Assembly (NCBI RefSeq): GCF_000023445.1
Contig: NC_012881.1
Coordinates: forward strand, 3,504,001-3,568,000
Reading direction: 5' to 3'
DNA length: 64,000 bases
Origin: Maridesulfovibrio salexigens DSM 2638
GTDB taxonomy: Bacteria; Desulfobacterota; Desulfovibrionia; Desulfovibrionales; Desulfovibrionaceae
Shown here: piece by piece, positions 55,805 to 64,000 of the stretch
Layout: each line of letters opens with the position of its first letter
How positions within the stretch are numbered: position 1 is the stretch's first letter
Translations under genes and position numbers: made by a program
The notes under the pieces: model-generated
Seen by the model: only the letters and a program-made list of their open reading frames with translations
What the model was told of the DNA's origin: nothing
Databases searched by the model: none

Positions 55805-57280
55805 TTAATCCTTATTACCGAGCTTGGCCTGTTGTGTCTCCAGAAAACGCTGAAATTTGTTTAATTCCGCCTCACGCTTCTGAGGGACCAGAGGAAATTC
55901 CGCTTCCTCGCGGTAACGCTTTTCTGCAATAGACCTGCTGATCGGAATCTCAGCGGTTCCCTGCCAACCGACATCATCACGGACCAGTTTACGGATATAG
56001 CTGACACCCAGAAAAGCTCTGGTAACGCGACTGTTATCACGGAGTTTACGCATATCCTTGAACTCAGCCTTGGCAGACACATCACGTACAACCTTATCGA
56101 GACAGACCATTTTTTCCGGCATATGCATCTGCTCAAAGACCGCAGCATGATTGTTAAGTATATGGCCGCGCTCCCCGGCTGTAACCGGATCAATGTAAAA
56201 TGCATTGTAAAGGCCGGACTGATCATAAACCGAAAGATCACATGAAAGATCAATACCCACACCGCAGGTCAGGCAGGAAACATTTCTGTGCCGGGGCAAC
56301 ACATCGCGCTTGAACCATTCATCACTATTGACCGGATCGGTGATGGCTTTCTTATTCTCAGGAGCAAATTCACGCACCGGGGAACGCATCATGGTTCCGG
56401 CCATCAATTCGCTGACCTGCATCCATGAGGCTACGCCGAGCACCCCCTTGAAGTCCCTGCGTCTGCGCCGGGCAAGCAGAAAAAGACCGCGATAAAGGCG
56501 GTCCAGAGTTGTTCCGCCTTCTTCTGTGGATTCAAACATTATGTATTCATTGAATCCGCCGGAAAGGGTCAGGTTGAAAGGGGTGCGGATCATCACAGAT
56601 CCGGTATCGTTACGGGGGACAAGAAAATCTGCAAGATCATGACCGTCCGTTGGAAGCCATGCCATGGTCCCGCCGATTGTGATCATGGAGCCGAGCACCT
56701 TCATATAATCATCAGGAACGTCCCCAAGACCGCCCACACCTATGGAATACTCAGTCTGGGAAAAGCCACGGGAAAATATTCTTGTCTCATCTACACGGGA
56801 ATGAAAAACATCTGCGATTGAACCGATTACTTTCAGCTCGGAAGGCGAATTCTCACCGGGGACAAACCGGAATTTCCCAATTGGGGAGTCCGCTGTTTCC
56901 ATACTCTCCCAATTATCAAGGGCCTGTCTCTCCCACTGAACTGATTGCAAAAAGGTCATTGCTTCGCTGCGGGTAGCGAAAATATTCAGGGAACTTATCA
57001 TTCCGGCTGTATCGAGCACGTTACGACAGTAAGAACAAAGAGCACAAATAGCCAACGCACCGTTACGGCGATGCAGTATTTTCATGGTCCGTACTATGGA
57101 CCGGATACCGGCACTACTCAGATAACGCACATCGGTCATATCAAAAGCCATGCAGGCCAACTCCTCATCAGCGAGGATATCTTTAAGGGTCCTTTCCAGT
57201 TCACCGGCTCCAAAAGCGTCTATCCTTCCGCTCATACCGACTACAACTGTATCCCCGTGTCTCTGCACTGTAATTTCCAT
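55805..57280 (-). CDS. STAS-domain protein with a long uncharacterised C-terminal region
   Basis: 491 residues. Residues 1-110 are a STAS (anti-sigma-factor antagonist) domain: VVVGMSGRIDAFGAGELERTL and MAFDMTDVRYLSSAGIRSIVR, with the phosphorylatable Ser in LSSAG. Residues about 125-440 form a region I do not recognise, with GFSQTEYSIGVGGLGD, a run of basic residues ARRRRRDFKG, and a cysteine pair CLTCGVGIDLSC. The STAS part suggests partner switching with a kinase of SpoIIAB/RsbW type, not present here. ATG 57280 has CAGGAG upstream. Confidence 0.75.
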   Translation of the reverse strand: MEITVQRHGDTVVVGMSGRIDAFGAGELERTLKDILADEELACMAFDMTDVRYLSSAGIRSIVRTMKILHRRNGALAICALCSYCRNVLDTAGMISSLNIFATRSEAMTFLQSVQWERQALDNWESMETADSPIGKFRFVPGENSPSELKVIGSIADVFHSRVDETRIFSRGFSQTEYSIGVGGLGDVPDDYMKVLGSMITIGGTMAWLPTDGHDLADFLVPRNDTGSVMIRTPFNLTLSGGFNEYIMFESTEEGGTTLDRLYRGLFLLARRRRRDFKGVLGVASWMQVSELMAGTMMRSPVREFAPENKKAITDPVNSDEWFKRDVLPRHRNVSCLTCGVGIDLSCDLSVYDQSGLYNAFYIDPVTAGERGHILNNHAAVFEQMHMPEKMVCLDKVVRDVSAKAEFKDMRKLRDNSRVTRAFLGVSYIRKLVRDDVGWQGTAEIPISRSIAEKRYREEAEFPLVPQKREAELNKFQRFLETQQAKLGNKD

Positions 57281-57426
57281 TCACAACTCCTGTTCAACTC
57301 CATCAGGAATATGGTATCAGATTCAGAATCAACATAGACATAAGCATAGTGGATTGTGAAGTTGCTTCTGGAAAAACTGTACTATTTTTTCCGGCTCTGA
57401 TAATTATGTCTATAAGAGGGAGAACC

Positions 57427-58341
57427 ATGAAACGAATCCTGAACAAGTTCATACCTGACACTGAAACCGGTGAGTTCCTGAAACAGGCACTTGAAGACCG
57501 GAACCTGACCATGAAGGATGTTCTTCACGGATATATGTACATTCGCTGGCCCAAAGCCTATATCGGAGCCGCACTGGGCGAGAACAATCTGGCTCCTATC
57601 GCGGAATTTTTTACCAGTCTTGTCGCATCTCCCAAAGACAAAAAAAAGCGTCAAAAACTCAAGGACGACTTTGCGAAAAGCTATCACGGAAAAGTCATCC
57701 CCACTGAGGAAGCTATAAAGCTTGTCAAAATAAAAAAAGAAGTACGCACTACCCTGCCGGAACGGGTTTTGCCGTATGAAAAAGCCCGCGACATTATATT
57801 ACAGCATCCTGATCATATAGTACTTTTCGAATGCCCCTGCCGGGCCTCGCGGGAAAACCCATGTTACCCGCTTGATGTATGTATGATTGTGGGTGAGCCT
57901 TTTGCTTCCTTTGTCGCTAAAAACCACCCGGAAAAGTCACGGCGAATCACCGAAGACGAAGCTGAACGCATTCTGGAAGCTGAAAATGCACGGGGACATG
58001 TGCACCATGTTTTTTTCAAGGATGTTATGCTGGGCAGGTTTTACGCTATCTGCAACTGCTGCAGTTGCTGCTGCGGTGCTATGGAAGCAATGCGCAACGG
58101 AATACCTATGCTGGCTCCATCCGGTTATATTGCCGTGGTGGATCCGCAAAAGTGCATCGGCTGCGGTCAATGTATGGAGTACTGCCCTTTTGGAGCCATG
58201 CACCTGCGAGACAAGCGCATGCGCATAGATCCCAAGAAATGCATGGGTTGCGGAGTGTGTACCAACAAATGTCGTAAGGATGCCCTGCGTCTGGCACGCA
58301 ACAAGAAGCACCCCGAACCTTTGCTGGTTGATAAACTTTAA
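57427..58341 (+). CDS. ferredoxin-domain protein with 2[4Fe-4S] and extra cysteine clusters
   Basis: 304 residues from ATG 57427 (GGGAG upstream); an upstream extension to 57349 is unlikely. The C-terminus carries two ferredoxin motifs, CIGCGQCMEYCP and CMGCGVCTNKC. The middle holds further cysteines, FECPCRASRENPCYPLDVC and the run CNCCSCCCGAM, which may bind another cluster or metal. No signal peptide. This arrangement is common in anaerobes but the reaction is unknown. Single gene convergent with the HD-GYP regulator. Confidence 0.82.
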   Translation: MKRILNKFIPDTETGEFLKQALEDRNLTMKDVLHGYMYIRWPKAYIGAALGENNLAPIAEFFTSLVASPKDKKKRQKLKDDFAKSYHGKVIPTEEAIKLVKIKKEVRTTLPERVLPYEKARDIILQHPDHIVLFECPCRASRENPCYPLDVCMIVGEPFASFVAKNHPEKSRRITEDEAERILEAENARGHVHHVFFKDVMLGRFYAICNCCSCCCGAMEAMRNGIPMLAPSGYIAVVDPQKCIGCGQCMEYCPFGAMHLRDKRMRIDPKKCMGCGVCTNKCRKDALRLARNKKHPEPLLVDKL

Positions 58342-58356
58342 TAAATTCAGCTGGGA

Positions 58357-59463
58357 CTAACCGTCCGGGAAAGAACGCCTAAGCTCGAGAATGTCATCCA
58401 GATTTTCAAAGAAAAGATCTGTCAGGTGCGGATCAAACTGCTTGCCTTTGCCCTCTTCAAAATAATCTTTGATCTTATCAATAGGCCAGGCTTTTTTGTA
58501 GACACGTTCACTGCCCAAGGCATCAAAAACATCCACAATCCCGGTAATTCTTCCGTAAACATGAATATCTTCACCAGCAAGCTGACGGGGATAGCCTTCG
58601 CCATTCCACCACTCATGATGCTCAAAGGCCACAATCGCAGCAGCTTTGAAGATGGGACGTTCGGAATGCTTTAAAATTTCATGGCCGATGGTGGTATGAG
58701 TCTTAATCAGTTCAAATTCTTCGGGAGTAAGCCGTCCGGGTTTATTAAGCACGGTATCGGGAATACCGATCTTGCCCACATCATGCATAGGTGAGGCGAG
58801 ACGCAGTAAATCAGCTTCTTCCTTGCTCAATCCATAGCGGCGGGCAAGAATATAAGAAAGCTCGGCAACCCTGCGTACATGGTTGGCGGTCTCGTTGGAA
58901 CGGTTCTCCACAACTTCACCAAGGGTCAGGATAACTTCTTTCTGGGTTTCAATAACCTCATCCTGAATTGCCATCAGCGCATCCTGAGCCTCGCGGCGGA
59001 CTTTAATCTCATTGCGCAGATCTTCAGTCCGTTTTTCAACCTCAGCTTCAAGATGTTCTTTGTAGCGACGGTTTTCCTTGATCAGGGTAGCTCGTTCAAG
59101 TCCCTGTCCCAAAGCATGCTCCAGAATATTCAGGTCAACTATTGGTTTAGTGACGAAATCCCAGGCTCCCAATCGAACCGCTTTGATGGCATCCTGAATC
59201 AATCCTGCCCCGGAAACGACTATAATCGGAGTATCCGGACTTTCCGCTGAAACCTGTGTAAGGACTTCAAAACCGTCAACCTTAGGCATATTCAGGTCAA
59301 CCAGAACAGCATCAGGATTTTCACGCCTGAAAATTTCCAATCCTTCCTCACCGTCTCCGGCATCGATAATATTGAATCCGGAATCAGTCAGATAATCACT
59401 GATTGTTTCCCTTACAAAATCTTCATCATCAATTACGAGGATAGTTAATTCTGAATTATCCAA
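58357..59463 (-). CDS. response regulator with HD-GYP output (cyclic-di-GMP phosphodiesterase type)
   Basis: 368 residues starting at TTG 59463, with AGGGG upstream. Receiver domain 1-120 with acidic pair in VIDDED, phosphorylatable Asp56 (VDLNMPK) and conserved Thr/Lys (VTKPI). A coiled-coil linker about 130-180 (EHLEAEVEKRTEDLRNEIKV) leads to an HD-GYP domain: MHDVGKIGIPD, THTTIGHEIL, FEHHEWWNGEGYPRQL. The motif reads GEGYP, within the normal range. It should degrade cyclic di-GMP when phosphorylated; its kinase may be one of the orphan kinases here. Confidence 0.9.
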   Translation of the reverse strand: MDNSELTILVIDDEDFVRETISDYLTDSGFNIIDAGDGEEGLEIFRRENPDAVLVDLNMPKVDGFEVLTQVSAESPDTPIIVVSGAGLIQDAIKAVRLGAWDFVTKPIVDLNILEHALGQGLERATLIKENRRYKEHLEAEVEKRTEDLRNEIKVRREAQDALMAIQDEVIETQKEVILTLGEVVENRSNETANHVRRVAELSYILARRYGLSKEEADLLRLASPMHDVGKIGIPDTVLNKPGRLTPEEFELIKTHTTIGHEILKHSERPIFKAAAIVAFEHHEWWNGEGYPRQLAGEDIHVYGRITGIVDVFDALGSERVYKKAWPIDKIKDYFEEGKGKQFDPHLTDLFFENLDDILELRRSFPDG

Positions 59464-59583
59464 TGCTTACCCCTGCTCATTTTTACTATGCAATTACAAG
59501 TTCCACCATTAGATTAAGACATAGCAAAAAAACAATATATTTAAAACCGTTATTCTATGAACATCATACACTAGGTCAAACAC

Positions 59584-59620
59584 AAAAAAACACCGAAAAG
59601 AAAATACTTTCCGGTGTTTT
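59584..59620. terminator. terminator of the cyclophilin gene
   Basis: AAACACCG-AAAAG/CTTTC-CGGTGTTT with one mismatch; T-run on the minus strand. Confidence 0.8.
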
Positions 59621-59647
59621 ACATTCATTTATCTACATTTTGAGCAA

Positions 59648-60157
59648 TTAATCTTCAAAACGTTTCATGGAGATGATGCTGATGGGATCAACCGGAACAT
59701 CGTCCATGGGACCGTAAGAACCGGTCTTTACTTTTTTGATTTTCTCAACAGCTTCCATGCCATCGATAACTTTACCGAATACGCAGTAGCCCCAGCCCTG
59801 AGGATTCTTTGCAGTGTGGTCGAGGAAACCATTATCCTTCACGTTGATGAAGAACTGGGAGGTTGCGGAATGGGGATCCATGGTGCGAGCCATTGCGAGA
59901 GTGCCGAGTTCATTCTTGAGGCCGTTGTCAGCTTCGTTCTCTACAGGCTCGTGAGTGTCTTTCTGCTTCATGGAGAAGTCGAAACCGCCGCCCTGAATCA
60001 TAAAGTTATTGATAACTCTGTGAAAGAGAGTTCCTTCGTAAAAGTCTTCATCTACGTAACGCAGAAAGTTCTCTACGGTTTTGGGGGCTTCTTTTTCAAA
60101 AAGCTCAATCAGGACTTCACCTTCAGGTGTTTCCATCAGTACCATGGGATTGGACAT
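59648..60157 (-). CDS. cyclophilin-type peptidyl-prolyl isomerase
   Basis: 169 residues without signal peptide. Cyclophilin signature VENFLRYVDEDFYEGTLFHRV and NFMIQGG with the catalytic Arg, then LAMARTMDPHSATSQFFINV. Cytoplasmic protein-folding helper. GGAGGA precedes ATG 60157. About 58 bases after the DUF401 gene on the same strand. Confidence 0.94.
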   Translation of the reverse strand: MSNPMVLMETPEGEVLIELFEKEAPKTVENFLRYVDEDFYEGTLFHRVINNFMIQGGGFDFSMKQKDTHEPVENEADNGLKNELGTLAMARTMDPHSATSQFFINVKDNGFLDHTAKNPQGWGYCVFGKVIDGMEAVEKIKKVKTGSYGPMDDVPVDPISIISMKRFED

Positions 60158-60214
60158 ATTAAATTCCTCCGATTTTTTATCTTACTTTATTCCCCCTCGT
60201 AGGGGATTTATCAT

Positions 60215-61501
60215 CTACAATAAAACGTAAAAGTACGCTACTCCGAGCAACATAAGCATCAAACTTGGAATGACAACCTTTTTCCATGCATCGACCATAT
60301 CCACCTTGAAATATTCGCAGGTCAAAAGGAAACAAATATGCAGCGGAGAAGCCATAATCCCGGAAAAACCGGAAAACATGCACAGAACTGCCCAAGCCGG
60401 GAGCTGATCCTGCAAGCCGGAGGCATGTACCAGTCCAACTACCAACGGCATGGCTGCGCCAACAAAAGCCAGAGTAATACCGGCGATAAAACCGACCAGA
60501 AACGGAACAAACACCGCCGCGGCAATCAGTGCGGCCTCCCCTCCTGCAAGACGGGCCAATTCATCTACAACCCCGCATGCCCCAAGAATATCCTTAAACA
60601 CAAACACGCAGACAATCATGAAAATCATGTTCAGGAATCGCTTCTCAAACAGCAGGGCCCGGATAATGGACATTGAACCGGGGTTGGCAAATAAGGAACA
60701 GAGAACAGCCGCCAACAAAGCCAGAATGATTCCGATTTCAAACGGAATACCCGGTAAAATTAGACTCAACAATGTCTCAAAGAGAAATGCACCGCCAATG
60801 GCAACAATAAGCGGCAACCCTTCTTTAAGTACAATTCTGAAATCACGACCGTTAGCGGAAACATCAGCTTCATTTCCGTTGTTTTTCATAGGCAGCACAG
60901 ATGGCCGCAGATAGAAAAAACAGCCCAAACCTATACAGGCAAAAGCTCCGGGAAATGTATAACCGATATATTCAAAAATACCCATGCCGCACAATGAAGC
61001 GGCCAGAATCATGCCCGGATAAAGAGGCCATGTAAGTTCCCATACATGCCGAAACCAATAGTTGATGACCACCTTATCCCGGCCGGAAACATCAAGGCCG
61101 TTAGCCGCTTCCTGAATCATGGGAGCGGAAAAGATAGCTCCCCCGGGCATAGGCAGAAGACCGATAAGTGCCGGAAAAAAGACCAGCCTCAAACGGGGGC
61201 TCTTCAGATATCCGGTGAGGGAATTCATAATCCGTCCCGCCTGCCCTGTTTTTTCCAGCAAACCGGACAAAATCATAATCAAGGCCACGATAAAAGCGAG
61301 AAATATTGTCTTATCGTCCGCCAGAGCTTCGGCACTGACCTTAATTACCTCGCCCAATTTCATGGAAGTAAGCAAAGCCAGCACTCCACCCCCCGCCAGA
61401 ATGGACGGGCCGACACCAAGCCTGAGCCTGATTCCGGCCAGCATGCATATAAAAACAAATATGATTTTAAACAACGGAAGGAGATTTTGCAGAAAGTCCA
61501 T
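60215..61501 (-). CDS. DUF401 family membrane transporter
   Basis: 428 residues with about ten to twelve hydrophobic segments. MPGGAIFSAPMIQEAA and the related late stretch FSGFSGIMASPLHICFLLTCEYF fit the DUF401 family, part of the ion-transporter superfamily that includes gluconate and citrate carriers. Substrate unknown; an organic acid is a reasonable guess. ATG 61501 has GGTGAT upstream. Confidence 0.8.
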   Translation of the reverse strand: MDFLQNLLPLFKIIFVFICMLAGIRLRLGVGPSILAGGGVLALLTSMKLGEVIKVSAEALADDKTIFLAFIVALIMILSGLLEKTGQAGRIMNSLTGYLKSPRLRLVFFPALIGLLPMPGGAIFSAPMIQEAANGLDVSGRDKVVINYWFRHVWELTWPLYPGMILAASLCGMGIFEYIGYTFPGAFACIGLGCFFYLRPSVLPMKNNGNEADVSANGRDFRIVLKEGLPLIVAIGGAFLFETLLSLILPGIPFEIGIILALLAAVLCSLFANPGSMSIIRALLFEKRFLNMIFMIVCVFVFKDILGACGVVDELARLAGGEAALIAAAVFVPFLVGFIAGITLAFVGAAMPLVVGLVHASGLQDQLPAWAVLCMFSGFSGIMASPLHICFLLTCEYFKVDMVDAWKKVVIPSLMLMLLGVAYFYVLL

Positions 61502-61630
61502 AGATCACCCCGGAACCAAAGAGGGTTAACGGCCCGCAACACGCAAGAAAAGACATCAGCACAGGACACAGGAGGGGGAAGACATTATTCTTCCTAAAAT
61601 GGCAATACTTCAAAAAGCTTGATTACTCAA

Positions 61631-63346
61631 TCAGGGAATCAAAGCCAGATTCTTACGTGCAAGTTTGTTATTCGGGTCAACCTGCAAAGCCCTGCGCAAC
61701 CATTCTTTAGCCGCTGAATTATCCCCGCGCATGTAGTAAAGAAGTCCCATATTGATCATATGATTGGGCTGCTGCGGTTCCAACTGCTGAGCCTTGCGAA
61801 TATCGGCTATAGCGGATTCGAACTTGCCCTGTTGCATATATACAATTCCACGGTTGCCGAGAGCAGGGGCATAATCCGGATTAATCTGCAAAGCACGCTG
61901 GTAAAGATCCAGCGCGGTATAAGGATCACCTTTTCTGCTCAAAATGGAGGCAAGGCTGGTCATAGCCTTGTAATGGGAAGGATCTGCCTTGAACGCAGCT
62001 TTAAAATGTTTTGCCGCCTCGGTGTAATTTTTTTCCCGCTCCAGAAGATTTCCGTAATTGTAATGCATGTGGTGGTTATTCTCGGTAACTGCCAAAGCAC
62101 GGGTGTAGAGAGCTTTACTGTCCTTCCAGTGTCCGGCCTGAGTGTAAGCCCCTGCCAGCAACACCACAAGCACGGCAGTCCCCGCCGCGAGAGCAGGTTT
62201 TCCGGGAATACGACCTTCCCGCGCCAGTCTCGCCACTCCGAAAGCGATGAACATGTAAATTCCCATAAAAGGAATGTATGCATAGCGGTCTGCCATGGAC
62301 TGATCGCCTACCTGCACCAGCCCGATAACCGGGACAAGTGTGCCCAGATACCAGAACCAGCCCACCGCACCGAGTGGAAATTTCTTGATGAAACGGATCG
62401 CAACTGCGGATACTGCGAGAATGAACAGTGCTGCCAGTGCAGGCTTCCAGACTGGGATCTCATGAGGGTAAGGATAAAAAACGGCCAGATTAACCGGGGC
62501 TACAAGTTCACCGAGATAGGCCACATAGGAAACAAGGGCGTTTGATACACGCAGACCAAGAGGAAAAGATTCCACGGTCTGCATGGCGCCGCCACCCTGC
62601 TGAGCCATAACAGTCAAAACAGACGACAGTATCGAAAGCCCGAAGAGAGGTAGTTTCTCAACAATCAGCTTGGCAAGCTGCGCAAGCTGATTTTTTGTAA
62701 AATCCACCCTGTTCAGGGGCCATATATCCAGCAGGACCAAAGCCGCAGGCAGGGTCACCACCATAGGTTTGGCCAGAATACCCAATCCGGTAAAGAAAAA
62801 GGCCAGCCCGTAGGCCCCCATATTTCTATCTTTGACCCAAACCAGCCAGCTGTGCATTGCGCTGAGCCAGAAAAATGTGGAAAGCACATCCTTACGCTCT
62901 GCGACCCAAGCCACGGATTCCACATGGACCGGATGTACGGCAAAAAGAGCAGCCACAAAAAATGAAGGAATCAGCCCGTCTTCATCAAACCCGCGCGTTG
63001 CCTTGATCAAAAAGAAAAAAAGAAGCAAAACGTTGCAAAGGTGGAAGAAAACGTTGACCAGATGACGCGCCCCTGCGGAATCCCCAAACAGAGATGTATC
63101 TAGCATGTGCGAAACCACGGTCAGCGGATGGTAGTTGGCGAGTTGAAAGGTGCTGAAAGCCCAGCCGATATTCTCGGTGGAAATTCCCTGCATAACCCGC
63201 TGATTGTTGGTTACATAGCTGGTGTCGTCATAGGTAACCAGCTCAAAACCGCCGCATTGCCCATAAACAATGAGGACCAGCGAGGAAAGAATCACCGCAG
63301 CAATCAAGGCTTTCTTCATTTCATTTCCAACTTTCGCACCGCTCAT
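61631..63346 (-). CDS. multi-spanning TPR protein, TMTC-like putative glycosyltransferase
   Basis: 571 residues. The N-terminal 420 residues have about ten membrane segments and lumen-facing motifs such as TYDDTSYVTNN, NYHPLTVVSHMLD and HPVHVESVAWVAERKDVLS, which resemble eukaryotic TMTC O-mannosyltransferases and bacterial relatives. The C-terminal 140 residues are four tandem TPR units (YNYGNLLEREKNYTEAAKHF, DPYTALDLYQRALQINPDYAPAL in part, GNRGIVYMQQGKFESAI, MGLLYYMRGDNSAAKEW). Probably transfers sugars from a polyprenyl carrier outside the cytoplasm. It begins two bases after the stop of the GT2 gene, which could make the carrier-linked sugar. Confidence 0.8.
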   Translation of the reverse strand: MSGAKVGNEMKKALIAAVILSSLVLIVYGQCGGFELVTYDDTSYVTNNQRVMQGISTENIGWAFSTFQLANYHPLTVVSHMLDTSLFGDSAGARHLVNVFFHLCNVLLLFFFLIKATRGFDEDGLIPSFFVAALFAVHPVHVESVAWVAERKDVLSTFFWLSAMHSWLVWVKDRNMGAYGLAFFFTGLGILAKPMVVTLPAALVLLDIWPLNRVDFTKNQLAQLAKLIVEKLPLFGLSILSSVLTVMAQQGGGAMQTVESFPLGLRVSNALVSYVAYLGELVAPVNLAVFYPYPHEIPVWKPALAALFILAVSAVAIRFIKKFPLGAVGWFWYLGTLVPVIGLVQVGDQSMADRYAYIPFMGIYMFIAFGVARLAREGRIPGKPALAAGTAVLVVLLAGAYTQAGHWKDSKALYTRALAVTENNHHMHYNYGNLLEREKNYTEAAKHFKAAFKADPSHYKAMTSLASILSRKGDPYTALDLYQRALQINPDYAPALGNRGIVYMQQGKFESAIADIRKAQQLEPQQPNHMINMGLLYYMRGDNSAAKEWLRRALQVDPNNKLARKNLALIP

Positions 63347-63348
63347 GA

Positions 63349-64000
63349 TTATTCCGCCTGTCCTTTTCTGGGAACATTTTTCAAAAAGTCACTTTTCAAC
63401 CAGCCCAGCCTGTAACCTAAGGTTTCACAGGAGCAGCGCAGTACGCCCAGACCGTATTTAACTGAACGGGCAAAGCTGATCGAAGAAGAGTCGTCCATGT
63501 ATCTGGTCGGACAGGTAACCTCTCCGATGTCATAACCGGAATAAATAATCTGGCAGAGCATCTGGTTATCAAAAACAAAGTCATCGCTGTTATCGTCAAA
63601 AGGAATGTTTTCCAGCAATTCGCGAGAAAAAGCCCGGTAACCGGTGTGGTATTCAGAAAGATGATAACCGACCAGCAGGTTCTGGAACCATGTCAAAGCG
63701 CGGTTGGAAATATACTTATAGAGAGGCATGCCGCCTTTGCGCGCCCCGGTGCCCAGAATTCTTGATCCGAGCATGCAATCAAAAACTCCGTTGGCAATGG
63801 GCGAAACCATGGCTGAAATAATCAGCGGGGTGTACTGGTAATCCGGGTGAACCATAACCACCACATCGGCCCCCATTTCAAGGGCTGTGCGGTAACAGGT
63901 CTTCTGGTTCCCGCCGTAACCGGTATTGCATGAATGGACTACAGTCTTTATGCCGAGGCTTTCTGCCTGTGAAACAGTATCGTCGCGACTGCAATCATCA
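63349..64000 (-). CDS. family 2 glycosyltransferase (5' end outside window)
   Basis: About 216 C-terminal codons. The visible part has the GT2 nucleotide-sugar region: CNTGYGGNQKTCYRTALEMGADVVV followed by MVHPDYQYTP (Asp of the metal site), then GSRILG and EYHTGYRAFSREL. This resembles dolichyl/polyprenyl-phosphate mannose or glucose synthases that load a sugar on a lipid carrier. It ends two bases before the TMTC-like gene, so the pair is an operon: one enzyme charges the carrier and the next may use it. Confidence 0.85.
   Translation of the reverse strand, partial: DDCSRDDTVSQAESLGIKTVVHSCNTGYGGNQKTCYRTALEMGADVVVMVHPDYQYTPLIISAMVSPIANGVFDCMLGSRILGTGARKGGMPLYKYISNRALTWFQNLLVGYHLSEYHTGYRAFSRELLENIPFDDNSDDFVFDNQMLCQIIYSGYDIGEVTCPTRYMDDSSSISFARSVKYGLGVLRCSCETLGYRLGWLKSDFLKNVPRKGQAE

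Overview
The window reads as a piece of a Desulfovibrionaceae-type chromosome (marine Desulfovibrio/Maridesulfovibrio-like). This is an inference from gene content: glycerol catabolism genes, many redox and Fe-S proteins, a heme-binding sensor kinase, a MobA-MoeA fusion and two probable selenoproteins. No 16S gene or other decisive marker is present. Most genes have clear Shine-Dalgarno sites, and gene ends are commonly marked by strong hairpin terminators shared between convergent genes.

Layout. 1-5 kb: end of a branched-chain amino-acid type binding lipoprotein, a DUF389 membrane protein and a c-heme sensor histidine kinase. 5-11 kb: the glycerol regulon glpF-glpK and glpD (minus strand), with a divergent DeoR-type GlpR. 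11-20.7 kb: radical SAM/SPASM protein, TSCPD protein, Tat-exported HD-domain protein, a DsbA/FrnE-like thiol oxidoreductase whose first active-site Cys is encoded by UGA, a glycerophosphodiesterase lipoprotein, an iron alcohol dehydrogenase, an EF-hand protein and a 52-residue zinc ribbon. 20.9-24.05 kb: an AT-rich island with a tyrosine recombinase, a lycopene-cyclase-like FAD protein and an unknown membrane protein. 24.2-25.2 kb: a tandemly duplicated unit of tRNA-Pro(GGG), a structured spacer and tRNA-Thr(GGU). 25.2-36.1 kb: yeast-FCY1-like cytosine deaminase, transporters, amino-acid racemase, PnuC plus nicotinamide riboside kinase, and a five-gene peptide ABC transporter operon. 36.1-41.7 kb: a LysR regulator interrupted by an in-frame UGA with a near-ideal bacterial SECIS hairpin, a divergent cysteine-rich C_GCAxxG_C_C protein, a DUF3574 lipoprotein, an EFR1 ferredoxin-flavodoxin, MobA-MoeA and a hypothetical. 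41.9-49.3 kb: PhoH, a DnaA paralogue without an AAA+ domain, DnaA itself, a roughly 1 kb AT-rich non-coding stretch that is the best oriC candidate, thyX and typA. 49.4-64 kb: PAS histidine kinase, asparaginase, two prolyl isomerases, leucyl aminopeptidase, a second binding protein, a STAS protein with a long uncharacterised tail, a ferredoxin, an HD-GYP response regulator, a DUF401 permease, a TMTC-like membrane TPR protein and a partial glycosyltransferase.

The most interesting content is the pair of UGA-interrupted genes. Each resumes in the same frame after UGA, reaches the normal family length, places UGA where relatives carry a functional Cys, and has a G-containing small-loop hairpin 20-22 nt downstream. 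In the LysR protein the UGA position corresponds, by eye, to the peroxide-sensing Cys199 of OxyR, which suggests a selenocysteine redox-sensing transcription factor divergent from a redox Cys-rich gene. The second highlight is the replication locus: dnaA carries a changed DNA-recognition motif, is followed by a second gene with only DnaA domain I and a domain IV-like end, and is preceded by an inverted pair of non-consensus DnaA boxes. No CRISPR array, prophage or IS element was seen.
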